Below are positions 8,417 through 17,852 of a stretch of 64,000 nucleotides of DNA, piece by piece. Source of the DNA: Chitinophagaceae bacterium UBA4411 (GTDB lineage Bacteria > Bacteroidota > Bacteroidia > Chitinophagales > Chitinophagaceae); NCBI GenBank assembly GCA_002400415.1, contig DGQP01000016.1:186001-250000 (forward strand). Reading direction: 5' to 3'. Within the stretch, counting starts at the first letter, position 1; each line of letters begins with the position of its first letter. The position numbers and the translations under genes were made by a program. Below the pieces are notes generated by a model. It was not told the DNA's origin. It saw only the letters and a list, made by a program, of their open reading frames with translations, and searched no databases.

Positions 8417-8517
8417 AGGTTTGACAGGCATAACTCAGAGGCCAGAACAGATAATATTTGTAAACCGGCTTCCCTGCCCTGCAACCAGGCTTTGTTTATC
8501 TTCCTGTTCACTGATCA

Positions 8518-9357
8518 TCAGTTGGTTGGCGTTTCTACGGCGGCGTATTGGGACTGTACCGGTTCGCCAAAAAAGATAGCAGCATGGTTATCAAAATCTT
8601 CTGTAGAGTCGGTGGTAAAGAATTGCCGGGATCCGCTTTTGCTGCACAGCGCTTCCAGCAAAGGATGTTTTTGCAGGTAATCGGCAAGGCTTTCCGCAAC
8701 GATCTCGCCCTGCGAAAGCAACTTTACCCCTACCGGCAGGTGTTCTTCAATCTTTTCTTTTAAAAGCGGGTAATGGGTGCAGGCCAGTAAAAGAACATCA
8801 ATGGTTTCCCCCTTTTCAAAAATATGCTGCAGGTTTTTCTTTACAAAGTATTCTGCACCATCACTGAGGTGCTCATTGTTCTCTACCAACGGCACCCACA
8901 TCGGGCAGGCTTCCTGGTACACATGGATATCCGGGTAAAATTTTGCTATTTCAATCGGGTAGGAATTTGATATCACCGTTCCATTCGTGGCCAGTATTCC
9001 CACATTTTTAGTTTCAGAGTAAGTACCGATCACCTCTGTTGTAGGTCTTATAACTCCCAGTACTCTTTTATCCGGAGCTATCCGGGGAAGATCGTTTTGC
9101 TGAATAGTACGCAATGCTTTTGCAGAAGCCGTATTACAAGCCAGGATTACTAATGAACAACCCTGGTCGAAAAACCATTGTACACACTGCAGAGTATAAT
9201 GATAGACCGTATCAAAGGAGCGGTTACCATACGGCGCCCGGGCATTATCACCAAGATAGAGATAATCGTATTGCGGCAGCTTGCTGATGATCTCTTTTAA
9301 AACCGTCAATCCGCCATAGCCGGAATCAAATACACCAATAGGACCTGCTTTTTGCAT
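8518..9357 (-). CDS. murI: Glutamate racemase
   Basis: This enzyme interconverts L- and D-glutamate for peptidoglycan. The N-terminal GVFDSGYGGLTVLKE carries the general acid/base Asp. The two catalytic Cys are in ILACNTASAK (about 74) and LLACTHYPLL (about 193). I start at the ATG at 9357 (279 residues). A longer in-frame ATG at 9402 would run through the terminator hairpin and the TACTTTTG promoter box at 9362-9369, so it is unlikely. The gene is last in the envelope block that contains bamA and the Skp-like genes. Confidence 0.95.
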   Translation of the reverse strand: MQKAGPIGVFDSGYGGLTVLKEIISKLPQYDYLYLGDNARAPYGNRSFDTVYHYTLQCVQWFFDQGCSLVILACNTASAKALRTIQQNDLPRIAPDKRVLGVIRPTTEVIGTYSETKNVGILATNGTVISNSYPIEIAKFYPDIHVYQEACPMWVPLVENNEHLSDGAEYFVKKNLQHIFEKGETIDVLLLACTHYPLLKEKIEEHLPVGVKLLSQGEIVAESLADYLQKHPLLEALCSKSGSRQFFTTDSTEDFDNHAAIFFGEPVQSQYAAVETPTN

Positions 9358-9361
9358 AGAA

Positions 9362-9369
9362 CAAAAGTA
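9362..9369 (-). promoter_or_regulatory. -7 element of murI
   Basis: The minus strand reads TACTTTTG, an exact TAnnTTTG match only 4 bases before the murI ATG. It implies a leaderless or near-leaderless mRNA and supports the 9357 start. Confidence 0.6.
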
Positions 9370-9385
9370 GGCACTACGGCCTATT

Positions 9386-9424
9386 AAAAAGCCCTGTTTC
9401 ATCTTATATGAAACAGGGCTTTTT
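9386..9424 (-). terminator. Rho-independent terminator after the bamA-ompH operon
   Basis: A perfect 17-base-pair stem (9386-9402 with 9408-9424) has a 5-base loop and A/T runs on both flanks. It lies between the second ompH gene and murI and could work in either direction. Confidence 0.9.
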
Positions 9425-9444
9425 CTATTTTGAAACCTGTTAGT

Positions 9445-10011
9445 TTAGTTACCGGCTGGTTTTGTCCCCGCTGACTTGGCTCCCGCTGCAGGCTGGTTAG
9501 GCAATTTAATGCCCAGTTCTGCCAACACAGCTAATGACATATCATCTGCTTCCGGAGCTACCAGGAAAACCTCTGTATTCAGAACATGAGTGTACCCTTT
9601 TTTCTTTGCCACAGCATCAATCGCTTTTTTTGCCCTGGCATAATGAGGTTTTAAAAACTCCTGTTGTTTGTATTGCTGTACCTGCTGGATAAGAGCATCA
9701 GCACCATCCAATTCTTCCTTTAACGCCTGCAAATCTTTAAGTATTTCATCCCTTACACCTTTTGGCTTGGTGGTATCTGTATAATCCTGCAATTTTCTTT
9801 GGTATTCGGATTGAACATAGTTCAAACGGGGAAGGATAGAATCCTGTACATATTTCTGACCTACGGTATCCATATTCACTTTTTCCTTGGCTAATTCTGG
9901 CATCAGGCCTACAATATCATCGATACGGATATAGCCGATCTTGGTTTGTGCAGAAGCCGTTCCTGCTATCAACAGTACCATCGCCACCGCTACTAATTTC
10001 AATTTTTTCAT
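9445..10011 (-). CDS. OmpH/Skp family periplasmic chaperone (second copy)
   Basis: The 188-residue protein has a signal peptide (about 1-21, cut after ASA), an initial strand (TKIGYIRIDDIVGLMPEL), a long charged coiled-coil region (about 50-125) and a final strand segment. Skp-type trimers hold unfolded outer-membrane proteins between Sec and BamA. It follows bamA and another ompH copy in the same direction and precedes the terminator at 9386-9424. The Ala/Pro/Lys-rich tail (PAAGAKSAGTKPAGN) is not part of the fold. The family call is firm, the partner inferred. Confidence 0.9.
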   Translation of the reverse strand: MKKLKLVAVAMVLLIAGTASAQTKIGYIRIDDIVGLMPELAKEKVNMDTVGQKYVQDSILPRLNYVQSEYQRKLQDYTDTTKPKGVRDEILKDLQALKEELDGADALIQQVQQYKQQEFLKPHYARAKKAIDAVAKKKGYTHVLNTEVFLVAPEADDMSLAVLAELGIKLPNQPAAGAKSAGTKPAGN

Positions 10012-10129
10012 GAGTGTTTTTTTTGACTTTTCAATTACTCACCACACCTGGTGATTTTAATTTTTACTTATTAATGATTCAGTTCAAAAACGTTTGGTTG
10101 CCTTTTGTGATTTTTTAACAATTCCGCTT

Positions 10130-10642
10130 TTACTTAACCCCCAGTTCTTTCAGCACATCTTCACTCTTGTCAAGTTTAGGGTCGGCAAATATAATGGTAA
10201 TTCCCTCACTTTTATCCAGCACAAAATCATAGCCCCGCAGGGTAGCCATTTTCTGCACCGCATTATAAACCTTGTCCTGCACGGGTTTGATCAGCTCCTG
10301 CCTTTTTTTAAAGAGATCTCCTTCAAAACCAAAGCGTTTACGTTGCAGATCCCTTAACTCCTTTTCTTTTATAAAAAGCTGGTCTTCTCTTTTTTTCTTT
10401 AACTCATCGCTCAGCATCACCTGTTCCGCCTCAAAATCCTTATACATTTTGTCCAGTTCCGCCTGTTTTCCATCAATATCTTTCTGCCACTCAGCCGCCA
10501 CATCATCCAGTTGTTTTTGTGCCTGCTTGTAATCCGGCATTTTATCCAGGATATACCGGGTATCGATGATGGCATATTTCTGTGCCATTGCAGTTCCTGC
10601 AAAAAGGATAAAACCAAGTGCAAGAGATAAGATCTTTTTCAT
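10130..10642 (-). CDS. OmpH/Skp family periplasmic chaperone (first copy)
   Basis: The 170-residue protein has a signal peptide ending AMA|QKYAI at about residue 20, the conserved start AIIDTRYILDKMPDYKQAQ, a Lys/Glu-rich coiled coil (about 45-115) and the C-terminal YDFVLDKSEGITIIFADPKLD strand region. It lies 39 bases downstream of bamA, the usual pairing, and should chaperone BamA substrates in the periplasm. The adjacent paralogue (9445-10011) has diverged considerably. Confidence 0.92.
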   Translation of the reverse strand: MKKILSLALGFILFAGTAMAQKYAIIDTRYILDKMPDYKQAQKQLDDVAAEWQKDIDGKQAELDKMYKDFEAEQVMLSDELKKKREDQLFIKEKELRDLQRKRFGFEGDLFKKRQELIKPVQDKVYNAVQKMATLRGYDFVLDKSEGITIIFADPKLDKSEDVLKELGVK

Positions 10643-10681
10643 ATTGCTAAATTTTCAGGGATTGAAAATAGTGTTTCCATT

Positions 10682-13402
10682 TTATTCCGGTTCAAAACCC
10701 AGCATAAAGGTGAAACGGGATGCACCTTTCAGGCCACTCTGACCCGGCTGTATGCGGTCAAGCCCCACTCCATAATCAAATCCAAGCAAACCAAACATTG
10801 GCAGGAAGAAGCGCATACCCACCCCAACACTACGACGGAGACGGAATGGATTATAGTCTTTGTAATTATACCATCCGTTGGCTGCTTCAAAGAAAGTCAG
10901 CGCATAAATGGTACTGCTTGGGTTAGTCACCAGCGGGAAACGCATCTCCAGTTGGTATTTGTTGAATATAGTAAAGAAGTTTTGTGCGCTTTGCTGATCA
11001 GGATTCACCGTAGGATCAGATGACTGATAAACAGGATAACCCCGATGGGCAATGATATCATAACCCAACAAACCAAAATTATTAGTTAAACCGGCATCAC
11101 CCACCTGGAAACGCTCAAATGGTGAGTACTCCAGGTCTTTGCTGTACCGGCCCATGAAACCATATTTGGCAGCCATTTTCAGCACAAACTGACGGTTCTT
11201 TTCTGCACCCAGCGGTTTCCCGATCGGTACAAACCATTCTGCGTTAAAGCGCCATTTATGATATTCAGGTGTTTTATACGGATTGGCTGATTTTGATAAG
11301 TTTTTATTGAATGCGGAGTAAGGAGGTGTAAACTGCACACTGGCCATCAGGTTTGATCCGCTGGTCGGGAAGATCGGGTTGAAGACAGAAGAACGTTGTA
11401 AGGCGATCTTCATACTGATATTGTTTGATGTTCCATCACTCAACCCCTGAAATACGGGATAGTTGGCCAGCTTGTACTGGGTAAAATTCAATGAGAATAC
11501 AAGGCTGAAAAAGTCATCCGGCCATTTCAGCTGCTTGCCCAGTGAAAGTGTGAGCCCGGTTGTCTTTAAATAGTTGGTATCCGATCTTGCCCGGTCTATC
11601 TGGCCGGTATAAGGATCAAACGCGTTTGAAAACTTACTGTTATTGATACCAATTGTCAATGAGTTTCTTTTCTTACCGCCTAACCAGGGCTCTGTGAAGG
11701 AAAAGCTATAAGAACGGTAAGCCCTTCCGTTTGATTGCACCCGTAAGCTCAGCTTTTGTCCGTCACCGGTAGGCAATGGATCCCAGGCCGATTTTTTCAG
11801 GATATTTTTAATGGAGAAATTGTTGAACGTAACGCCAAGTGTTCCCGTTAATCCAACACCGCCACCCCATCCGGCGGATAGTTCCAACTGGTCGGACGAT
11901 TTCTCTTCCAGCTTCCAGTTGATATCAACCGTGCCGTCATCAGCGTTTGGAACGACGCCGGGGTTAATTGTTTCCTGGTTAAAGAAATTCAGATTTGCCA
12001 ATTCCCGTTGAGAACGGATCAGGTCAGAACGGCTGAACAGCTCACCCGGGATAGTCCTTAGCTCACGACGGATAACATAGTCCTTTGTTTTTTCGTTCCC
12101 CGCAATGGTTACATTCTTGATCCTTGCCTGGGGACCTTCTTTGATCCTGATCTCGTGGTCAATCGTGTCATTATACACAGCGGTTTCCACCGGCTCCACC
12201 TGGAAGAACAGATAACCATCATCCATGTAAAGTCCGCTGATATCACCACCTTCCTGTGTCAGTTGTTTACCAAGACGTTTATTGAGGATATCGATATTAT
12301 AAATATCTCCTTTGTTGATACCCAGAACAAGATTCAGGATAGAATCGCTGTATTTTGAATTTCCCTTCCAGGTGATGTTGCCGAAATAATATTGTCTTCC
12401 TTCTTCAATTTTTATATCAATATTCAGGTTGCCGCTTTTACCTGTATAAATAGCTGTATCGGCTATTTGCGCATCGCGATATCCCTGGGCATTATAATAG
12501 TTCAGCAACTTTTCCCTGTCTTCTTCAAATTTTTTCGGGTCAAACTTAGCGCCGGTAAATAGTTTGAAGCGGAAATAAGGGTCTACCAGCTTTTTGGTCT
12601 TACTGATAGAAAGAAAACCCCAATCTTTTGTATACTGGCTGAAACTATAGCTTTCTTTTGTTCCGAAACGGCTGGTATCTTTTTGAGAATATAAGGTGAA
12701 CCTGCTCTTTTCTTTGGTTCCTTTCAATTGCTTTTTCAGCTTCAGCTCGTCAATATGGTCGTTGCCAAAAAAGTTGATATTCTCGATCTTGATCTTATCG
12801 CCTTTATCAATATAAATGGTCAGTGCATTGGAATTCACGAAGGCCGGATCATTTTGCTCTTCGATCCGCACAGAAACATTCTGGTACCCTTTTTCCCTGA
12901 AATATTTTGTAGCCACTTCGATAATATTGCGGCGCATATTCTCCGTAATAATGGTTTGTTTCGCCAACCCCATCTTGCCCTGTAACTCCTCCTGGTCTGA
13001 TTTTTTAACCCCTACAAATTTAAAATTGCCCAGTTTGGGCCTTTCCTGGACACTGATCTCAATACTCACCTTATCGTCAACGATCTTTGTAATAAAGATT
13101 TGAACGTTAGAAAATAATTTTTGCCTCCAGAGGTTGGAAATGGCTTTTGCAAAAATATCATTGCCCGGGTGCATGAATTTATCGCCTACCTGTAGGCCCG
13201 ATATAGAAGCCACGATCGCCGTATCCAGGTAGTGTATGCCGGTAATATTGATTTCTGCTATGGTATATTCTTTCGGAATCCTGGCATTTTCCCATTCCAG
13301 TAGTTTGGGATCAACAGAGGTGGGTTCCTGTGCCTGAATATTGTGAATGGAAACTAAAGCAGTTATCAAAAAAACAGTGATCCTGGATAAAAATCGTTGC
13401 AT
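10682..13402 (-). CDS. bamA: Outer membrane protein assembly factor BamA
   Basis: The 906-residue protein has a signal peptide (about 1-24, ending IQAQ), successive POTRA domains (about 45-470, for example IAEINITGIHYLDTA and RIKNVTIAGNEKTKDYVIRREL) and a C-terminal Omp85 barrel (about 520-906) ending FTFMLGFEPE. It is the core of the machine inserting beta-barrel proteins into the outer membrane. It is longer than E. coli BamA (about 810), with larger POTRA connections, as I would expect in this phylum. The context uppS-bamA-ompH-ompH matches a Skp/Bam operon. Confidence 0.96.
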   Translation of the reverse strand: MQRFLSRITVFLITALVSIHNIQAQEPTSVDPKLLEWENARIPKEYTIAEINITGIHYLDTAIVASISGLQVGDKFMHPGNDIFAKAISNLWRQKLFSNVQIFITKIVDDKVSIEISVQERPKLGNFKFVGVKKSDQEELQGKMGLAKQTIITENMRRNIIEVATKYFREKGYQNVSVRIEEQNDPAFVNSNALTIYIDKGDKIKIENINFFGNDHIDELKLKKQLKGTKEKSRFTLYSQKDTSRFGTKESYSFSQYTKDWGFLSISKTKKLVDPYFRFKLFTGAKFDPKKFEEDREKLLNYYNAQGYRDAQIADTAIYTGKSGNLNIDIKIEEGRQYYFGNITWKGNSKYSDSILNLVLGINKGDIYNIDILNKRLGKQLTQEGGDISGLYMDDGYLFFQVEPVETAVYNDTIDHEIRIKEGPQARIKNVTIAGNEKTKDYVIRRELRTIPGELFSRSDLIRSQRELANLNFFNQETINPGVVPNADDGTVDINWKLEEKSSDQLELSAGWGGGVGLTGTLGVTFNNFSIKNILKKSAWDPLPTGDGQKLSLRVQSNGRAYRSYSFSFTEPWLGGKKRNSLTIGINNSKFSNAFDPYTGQIDRARSDTNYLKTTGLTLSLGKQLKWPDDFFSLVFSLNFTQYKLANYPVFQGLSDGTSNNISMKIALQRSSVFNPIFPTSGSNLMASVQFTPPYSAFNKNLSKSANPYKTPEYHKWRFNAEWFVPIGKPLGAEKNRQFVLKMAAKYGFMGRYSKDLEYSPFERFQVGDAGLTNNFGLLGYDIIAHRGYPVYQSSDPTVNPDQQSAQNFFTIFNKYQLEMRFPLVTNPSSTIYALTFFEAANGWYNYKDYNPFRLRRSVGVGMRFFLPMFGLLGFDYGVGLDRIQPGQSGLKGASRFTFMLGFEPE

Positions 13403-13595
13403 GGTTGATTATTCAAAGTCAGTCAGAAAATTTTTCTGTGGGTATGGTATATACGTAATTAACTTATTATCTGTTGTTTAGGGCCATCCTGCCATCTCTT
13501 TCGCTGGCAAATTAACGGTAAATATCGAAAGTGTTTGTTAAAGAAAGGGAGAACCTGGTACCAGCTGCAAAAGGTTGGGCCCAGCCCCTTTTCAA

Positions 13596-14345
13596 TTACC
13601 CACTGATCAGTTGTTCGCTTGTTTTCCCAAATCTTCGTTCCCGGTTCTGAAAATCCACAATCGCTTCATACAGGTTTTCTTTCCGGAAATCGGGCCACCT
13701 TACATTAGTAAAATATAATTCGGCATATGCCAGCTGATACAACAGGAAATTACTGATCCGGTATTCGCCACTGGTCCTGATCATCAGCTCAGGGTCTGGA
13801 AAACCACTGGTACAGAGGTAGCGCTGCAGGGTGTTCTGGTCAATTTCCTCAACAGTCAGCCTGCCCTGTTTTACCTCGTGTGCTATATTTTTCACAGCAT
13901 TTAACAGCTCCCAGCGACCGCTGTAGCTCAATGCCATAATAAGGTTCAATCCTGTATTTTCTTTGGTAAAATCCAGTGCTTCATTCAATTCCTGGCGGGC
14001 ATATTCCGGCAGCATATTCATATCACCAATCACATGTAACCGTATATTGTTCTTATGGAGGCTCTCCACTTCTTTGCGGATAGTGCTCACCAGCAATTCC
14101 ATCAGGCCAATCACCTCGTATTCCGGGCGATCCCAGTTTTCCGTTGAAAAAGCATAGAGGGTCAGGTATCCGATCTTTAGTTCTGCACATCCCTCCACAA
14201 TATTCCGTACACTCTCCACACCATGAAAATGGCCATACAACCTGTCTTGCCCTTGCTCTTTCGCCCAACGTCCATTCCCATCCATGATAATGGCAATATG
14301 CCGGGGCAAATGGTCTTTATCTATCTTTTCCAAAAGCTGGGACAT
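13596..14345 (-). CDS. uppS: Isoprenyl transferase (undecaprenyl diphosphate synthase)
   Basis: The 249-residue cis-prenyltransferase makes the C55 lipid carrier for cell-wall glycans. HIAIIMDGNGRWAKEQG holds the catalytic Asp (about 22), followed by GHFHGVESVRNIVEGC. The C-terminal substrate-binding region contains PELMIRTSGEYRISNFLLYQ and the diphosphate-binding WPDFRKENLYEAI. It is cytoplasmic at the membrane face. It is transcribed towards bamA, 193 bases away, and is preceded by the terminator of the DUF6089 gene. Confidence 0.96.
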   Translation of the reverse strand: MSQLLEKIDKDHLPRHIAIIMDGNGRWAKEQGQDRLYGHFHGVESVRNIVEGCAELKIGYLTLYAFSTENWDRPEYEVIGLMELLVSTIRKEVESLHKNNIRLHVIGDMNMLPEYARQELNEALDFTKENTGLNLIMALSYSGRWELLNAVKNIAHEVKQGRLTVEEIDQNTLQRYLCTSGFPDPELMIRTSGEYRISNFLLYQLAYAELYFTNVRWPDFRKENLYEAIVDFQNRERRFGKTSEQLISG

Positions 14346-14379
14346 AAGTTCTTATTCCTTGAGGGGCACGAAGGTACAA

Positions 14380-14411
14380 AAAACAAAGCCCGGTGCAATT
14401 CTGCACCGGGC
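14380..14411 (-). terminator. Rho-independent terminator after the DUF6089 gene
   Basis: A perfect 10-base-pair GC-rich stem (14388-14397 with 14402-14411) has a 4-base loop. On the minus strand it is followed by TTTGTTTTTT. Confidence 0.88.
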
Positions 14412-14489
14412 CTAAATTATCTTTAAAAAATAAAGGGTTTTATGGAATTAAGCCCGTCAATTCCGGCTATGTACACAAATGCCGGTTTT

Positions 14490-15356
14490 TTAATTAGAAG
14501 TAGGGCATTTGTATGACTGCAGGTTGAACGTAACGAAGAACATGGCAGTCACAAACTGGTCTTTTTGCTTGCTGTTACCCCGTTGCCTGCCGGGAAGACC
14601 TATAGGTTCTCCTAATTCATAGGACCTGTCATGCAGCAAAGCGGCATTGGAGGGAGTACCGTCAGGATTAGTAGGGAAAATAGCAGCATCAACATATGTG
14701 GTACTCACATCATCCAGGTAATCGGTATTGGTCAGCCGGTGCAATATTTCAAACCCGATATTCATTCGTTCATTGAGCGAGTATTTAATACCCACACCTA
14801 TAGGAAGGCTAATCGCCATTGAACTATATTGCTTACGGCCGGGATACGCAGCATTACCCTGTCCCTCAGTGCCCAGTGGTCTTAAAAAAATCTTTTCCCC
14901 CTTCAGGTAGGTATAAGGATCATAACTGAAAACACCTGCACCCAATGTTACATAAGGAGTAAAGTTGAAACCGGGCTCACCGGGCATAAAACGAAAGAAA
15001 TTAAAATCCCCCTGTACTGCCAGTTCCCATACATTACTGTTAAAACTCAGGTTCCGGCGATACATATATTCGTTGTGGGTATTGTAGATATCCGAATACC
15101 CCAATCTTGCATAACTGGCGCTGATACGTGCTGCAATATAGTTACCGAAGTTTTTGCGAAAGAAAACACTGGCGGCCATTTTTGACCTGTTGAGCCAGGC
15201 TCTTGTATTCAGATCACCAAAATAGTGGCCGGCCCCGAGACCAACCCCGAATTCACCTTCCTGCCTCACTGCATATTGTGATTGGGCGCTAAGATCATCA
15301 GGTATGCCCCCGGCGAAAAGAGCAGCAAAAAACATTACGGCCAATAACTTTTTCAT
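14490..15356 (-). CDS. DUF6089 family outer-membrane barrel protein
   Basis: The 288-residue protein has a signal peptide (MKKLLAVMFFAALFAGG..., ending LSAQ) and beta-barrel-like alternation throughout. The segment GVGLGAGHYFGDLNTRAWL is typical of the DUF6089 group. Its function is unknown; it is probably an outer-membrane protein. I use the ATG at 15356, which starts the signal peptide; an upstream in-frame ATG at 15419 would add 21 residues. It lies 71 bases after nadK and closes that transcription unit before a strong terminator. This neighbourhood is, from memory, common in Bacteroidota. Confidence 0.85.
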   Translation of the reverse strand: MKKLLAVMFFAALFAGGIPDDLSAQSQYAVRQEGEFGVGLGAGHYFGDLNTRAWLNRSKMAASVFFRKNFGNYIAARISASYARLGYSDIYNTHNEYMYRRNLSFNSNVWELAVQGDFNFFRFMPGEPGFNFTPYVTLGAGVFSYDPYTYLKGEKIFLRPLGTEGQGNAAYPGRKQYSSMAISLPIGVGIKYSLNERMNIGFEILHRLTNTDYLDDVSTTYVDAAIFPTNPDGTPSNAALLHDRSYELGEPIGLPGRQRGNSKQKDQFVTAMFFVTFNLQSYKCPTSN

Positions 15357-15427
15357 ATACCTCAAAATATGGTTCGGAATTAAAATAGAACGGAAAAATA
15401 GCCATTTTCTTTCATTCATTCCGCACT

Positions 15428-16306
15428 TTAATTCCGCTTGTCCAGCCCCCAGGTGAGTTTATTATGAAGGGTTTGCAAAAAATTATTTTCGCTGAGGCGA
15501 AGCAATTGGATAGGAAATTCCTCTTTGCGGACAGCCAGCTGAACATACTTACCCACGATTTCCCGCCGGGAATCCAGAGCGCATATAATATTCTCTGAGC
15601 GGCTTTCCACTTCAAATGATATTACATTATCATCGGGAACAATCAGCGGCCTGACGTTAAGATTATGGGGAGCTACCGGGGTGACGACAAAACTGCCGGA
15701 TTCCGGAAAAACGATCGGGCCTCCGCAACTTAGTGAATAACCGGTGGAGCCGGTAGGTGTTGCCACGATCAGGCCATCGGCCCAGTATGTGTTTAAAAAT
15801 TCACCATTCAGGTAGGTATGAATTTTTATCATCGAAGCTGTATCCCGCTTATGAATGGAAAATTCATTCAGTGCGTAGGGGACATTGCCAAATAAAGGAA
15901 GATCGGCATCAACATGAATCATGGTCCTCCTGTCTACTATATAAGTCCGGTTTGCAATCGCTTTTACAGCTGTTGATACTGCTTCACGCCCTATACTGGC
16001 CAGGAAACCCAACCGGCCAAAATTAATACCCATGATAAAAACTGGTTTATTCCTGACCAGTGTAATTGTATCGAGCAATGTACCATCTCCCCCGAGACTG
16101 ATGATAAATTCAATATCCTCTGTAAGTTGTTCGGAAAGGGTAAAAGTCTGTATATCTTCCCCAACATTAATTCTTTCCTTTACCTGCTCAAAATAAGAAT
16201 GATAAACAACAGGAGTTATTTTTTGCCGCCGCAATTCATCAAAAAATAACTGAACATCTTCCTGCTGGTCATCTTCCAGTATCCTGCTGTATATAGCTGC
16301 CTTCAT
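15428..16306 (-). CDS. nadK: NAD kinase
   Basis: This enzyme phosphorylates NAD to NADP. The diphosphate-binding motif LGGDGTLLDT lies at about 71-80, and TPTGSTGYSLSCGGPIV and the NxxP-like VTPVAPHNLNVRPL follow as expected. I place the start at the ATG at 16306 (292 residues, normal length, beginning MKAAIYSR). A longer in-frame ATG at 16351 would overlap the end of the upstream barrel gene. The gap to that gene is only 4 bases, which suggests co-transcription. Confidence 0.96.
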   Translation of the reverse strand: MKAAIYSRILEDDQQEDVQLFFDELRRQKITPVVYHSYFEQVKERINVGEDIQTFTLSEQLTEDIEFIISLGGDGTLLDTITLVRNKPVFIMGINFGRLGFLASIGREAVSTAVKAIANRTYIVDRRTMIHVDADLPLFGNVPYALNEFSIHKRDTASMIKIHTYLNGEFLNTYWADGLIVATPTGSTGYSLSCGGPIVFPESGSFVVTPVAPHNLNVRPLIVPDDNVISFEVESRSENIICALDSRREIVGKYVQLAVRKEEFPIQLLRLSENNFLQTLHNKLTWGLDKRN

Positions 16307-16310
16307 TATA

Positions 16311-17777
16311 TTAAAAAAGAGTCTTACGATGAAAGAATATCCCATTTTCACCCAACCGGTTAAATGTCCATTCCAGTTTCAGTGTAAAATCATAGGAAGT
16401 TAGAATATCAAGACCGATACCACCGGAGTAAAGCATTGTATTGGACAACTTATTAAACCCGGGTAACGGGTTGTGTACGTAACCGGCATTGGCAAATATT
16501 TTTGCAAAAAAACGGAATGGCAGCCGCTCCGGCATTTGCCTGTTTTTACCCGGCGTTGGCACACTGAAATGTAAGAATTCCCGGGTATAGGTAGTTTTCA
16601 GAAAACCGCCGGCAACACCATCAATAACATAATATTCATAACCCTGCATAAAAGCATCACCATACCCCAGGAAGCGTTGCATGAAATATGGTTGTTTAAA
16701 CGGCGCTTTAATATTGCCGTAAGCGATTATGTTGAGAAAGGAGTTTTTCCCGGTATGCCAGCTGCCCGCACCTTTAACGGAAAGATACCAGACATTAATT
16801 ATATCATTACACCCGCGTTTACCTGCTGATATCTCCGCAGCATACCCCCTGGTGGGATAAGGGATATAATCAAGATCATAATAACTCATGCGGTAATAGA
16901 TCTCGGGGAACCGGATGCGGTTGCGGCCGGATTTAAAATAGTCGGGATTCAGCTCTACTATAGTATCTTTTACATTTTCCATAGTATAGCCGATACCAAA
17001 CCGGTGCCTTGTCTTGATGGCCCTTCTGTATGTAAGCTCCGCATTTGCAGACACAAAACTGCGCAGGTAATTATTTTCGTCTTTAATAAACGCTTGCTTG
17101 TCAGAAATGGTATTATAATTCATTTCCCGGTTCTTACCGATAGCAAATGCCGTATTAAGACCCCATTTCATTTTCTTATCGATATAAAGCCGGTCGTAAC
17201 TGAAAGAAAATTGTTTTGTATATCCTCCTACCAGCCACAGCCTGAATTTATCATTCTTGCCCGTAGCATTGTTATGCAATATTTTTATCCCGTAATTTAA
17301 ACGACTGAGACTTGCTCCTTTTTCAAAAAGCCATTGATTCAGATTTCTGTCAACAGGTTTGAAATAGGGAACAGGGAAAATATACCAGCGCTCCCTGACA
17401 TCCACCGCCACATCCACCATATAGCCCTCCGATTTGGCCAGGGCAACGACCACATCAATAAAAAGAGCAGTGTTCATCAGCTGCCTCCGGGCATCTTCAA
17501 ATTTTTTAACCATATCCTGCAAAGAATATTCCTCGCCCGACCTCAGGGGTATTTCACGGAGAATAATACTGGCTTTCGTCTTCTTATTGCCGGTAATAAT
17601 GATATTACGGATCGTGAATGAAACGTTTTCCTGCGTATTTTTTGATGCCTGGTTTTGAAGGGTTGAATCATGGCCGCCGGCAGGGCCTTTTCCTCCCATT
17701 ACTTCCTGGGCATACAGGTAATTGCCTGCCATCAGCACTAGCACTAACCATATATAATATTTATAATTCTGCGGCAT
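16311..17777 (-). CDS. BamA/TamA family outer membrane protein
   Basis: The 488-residue Omp85-superfamily protein has a signal peptide (about 1-23, ending LYAQ) and a POTRA-like domain (about 50-130, FTIRNIIITGNKKTKASIILREI). The rest is a C-terminal 16-strand-like barrel ending in Phe (FFHRKTLF). It is shorter than BamA and has one recognisable POTRA. It could act as a translocation or insertion factor, but its partner is unknown. It lies directly upstream of nadK, four bases away. Confidence 0.88.
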   Translation of the reverse strand: MPQNYKYYIWLVLVLMAGNYLYAQEVMGGKGPAGGHDSTLQNQASKNTQENVSFTIRNIIITGNKKTKASIILREIPLRSGEEYSLQDMVKKFEDARRQLMNTALFIDVVVALAKSEGYMVDVAVDVRERWYIFPVPYFKPVDRNLNQWLFEKGASLSRLNYGIKILHNNATGKNDKFRLWLVGGYTKQFSFSYDRLYIDKKMKWGLNTAFAIGKNREMNYNTISDKQAFIKDENNYLRSFVSANAELTYRRAIKTRHRFGIGYTMENVKDTIVELNPDYFKSGRNRIRFPEIYYRMSYYDLDYIPYPTRGYAAEISAGKRGCNDIINVWYLSVKGAGSWHTGKNSFLNIIAYGNIKAPFKQPYFMQRFLGYGDAFMQGYEYYVIDGVAGGFLKTTYTREFLHFSVPTPGKNRQMPERLPFRFFAKIFANAGYVHNPLPGFNKLSNTMLYSGGIGLDILTSYDFTLKLEWTFNRLGENGIFFHRKTLF

Positions 17778-17852
17778 TTGCAGCGTTCATCGTAAACAAC
17801 TAAAGTTAGCTGGTTTTCACAAGAGTTTCAGCATAGTACAGGGAAAAACCGA

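Noticed and set aside
8318..8680. 120-codon plus-strand frame across the rpmH leader and murI end
   Set aside because: No recognisable domain; it overlaps the leader hairpins and the murI 3' end on the opposite strand.
9358..9402. N-terminal extension of murI to an ATG at 9402
   Set aside because: It would read through a 17-base-pair terminator stem and the -7 box; the conserved N-terminus begins at 9357.
16307..16351. N-terminal extension of nadK to 16351
   Set aside because: It overlaps the upstream barrel gene and adds residues not expected in the family; 16306 gives a normal length.
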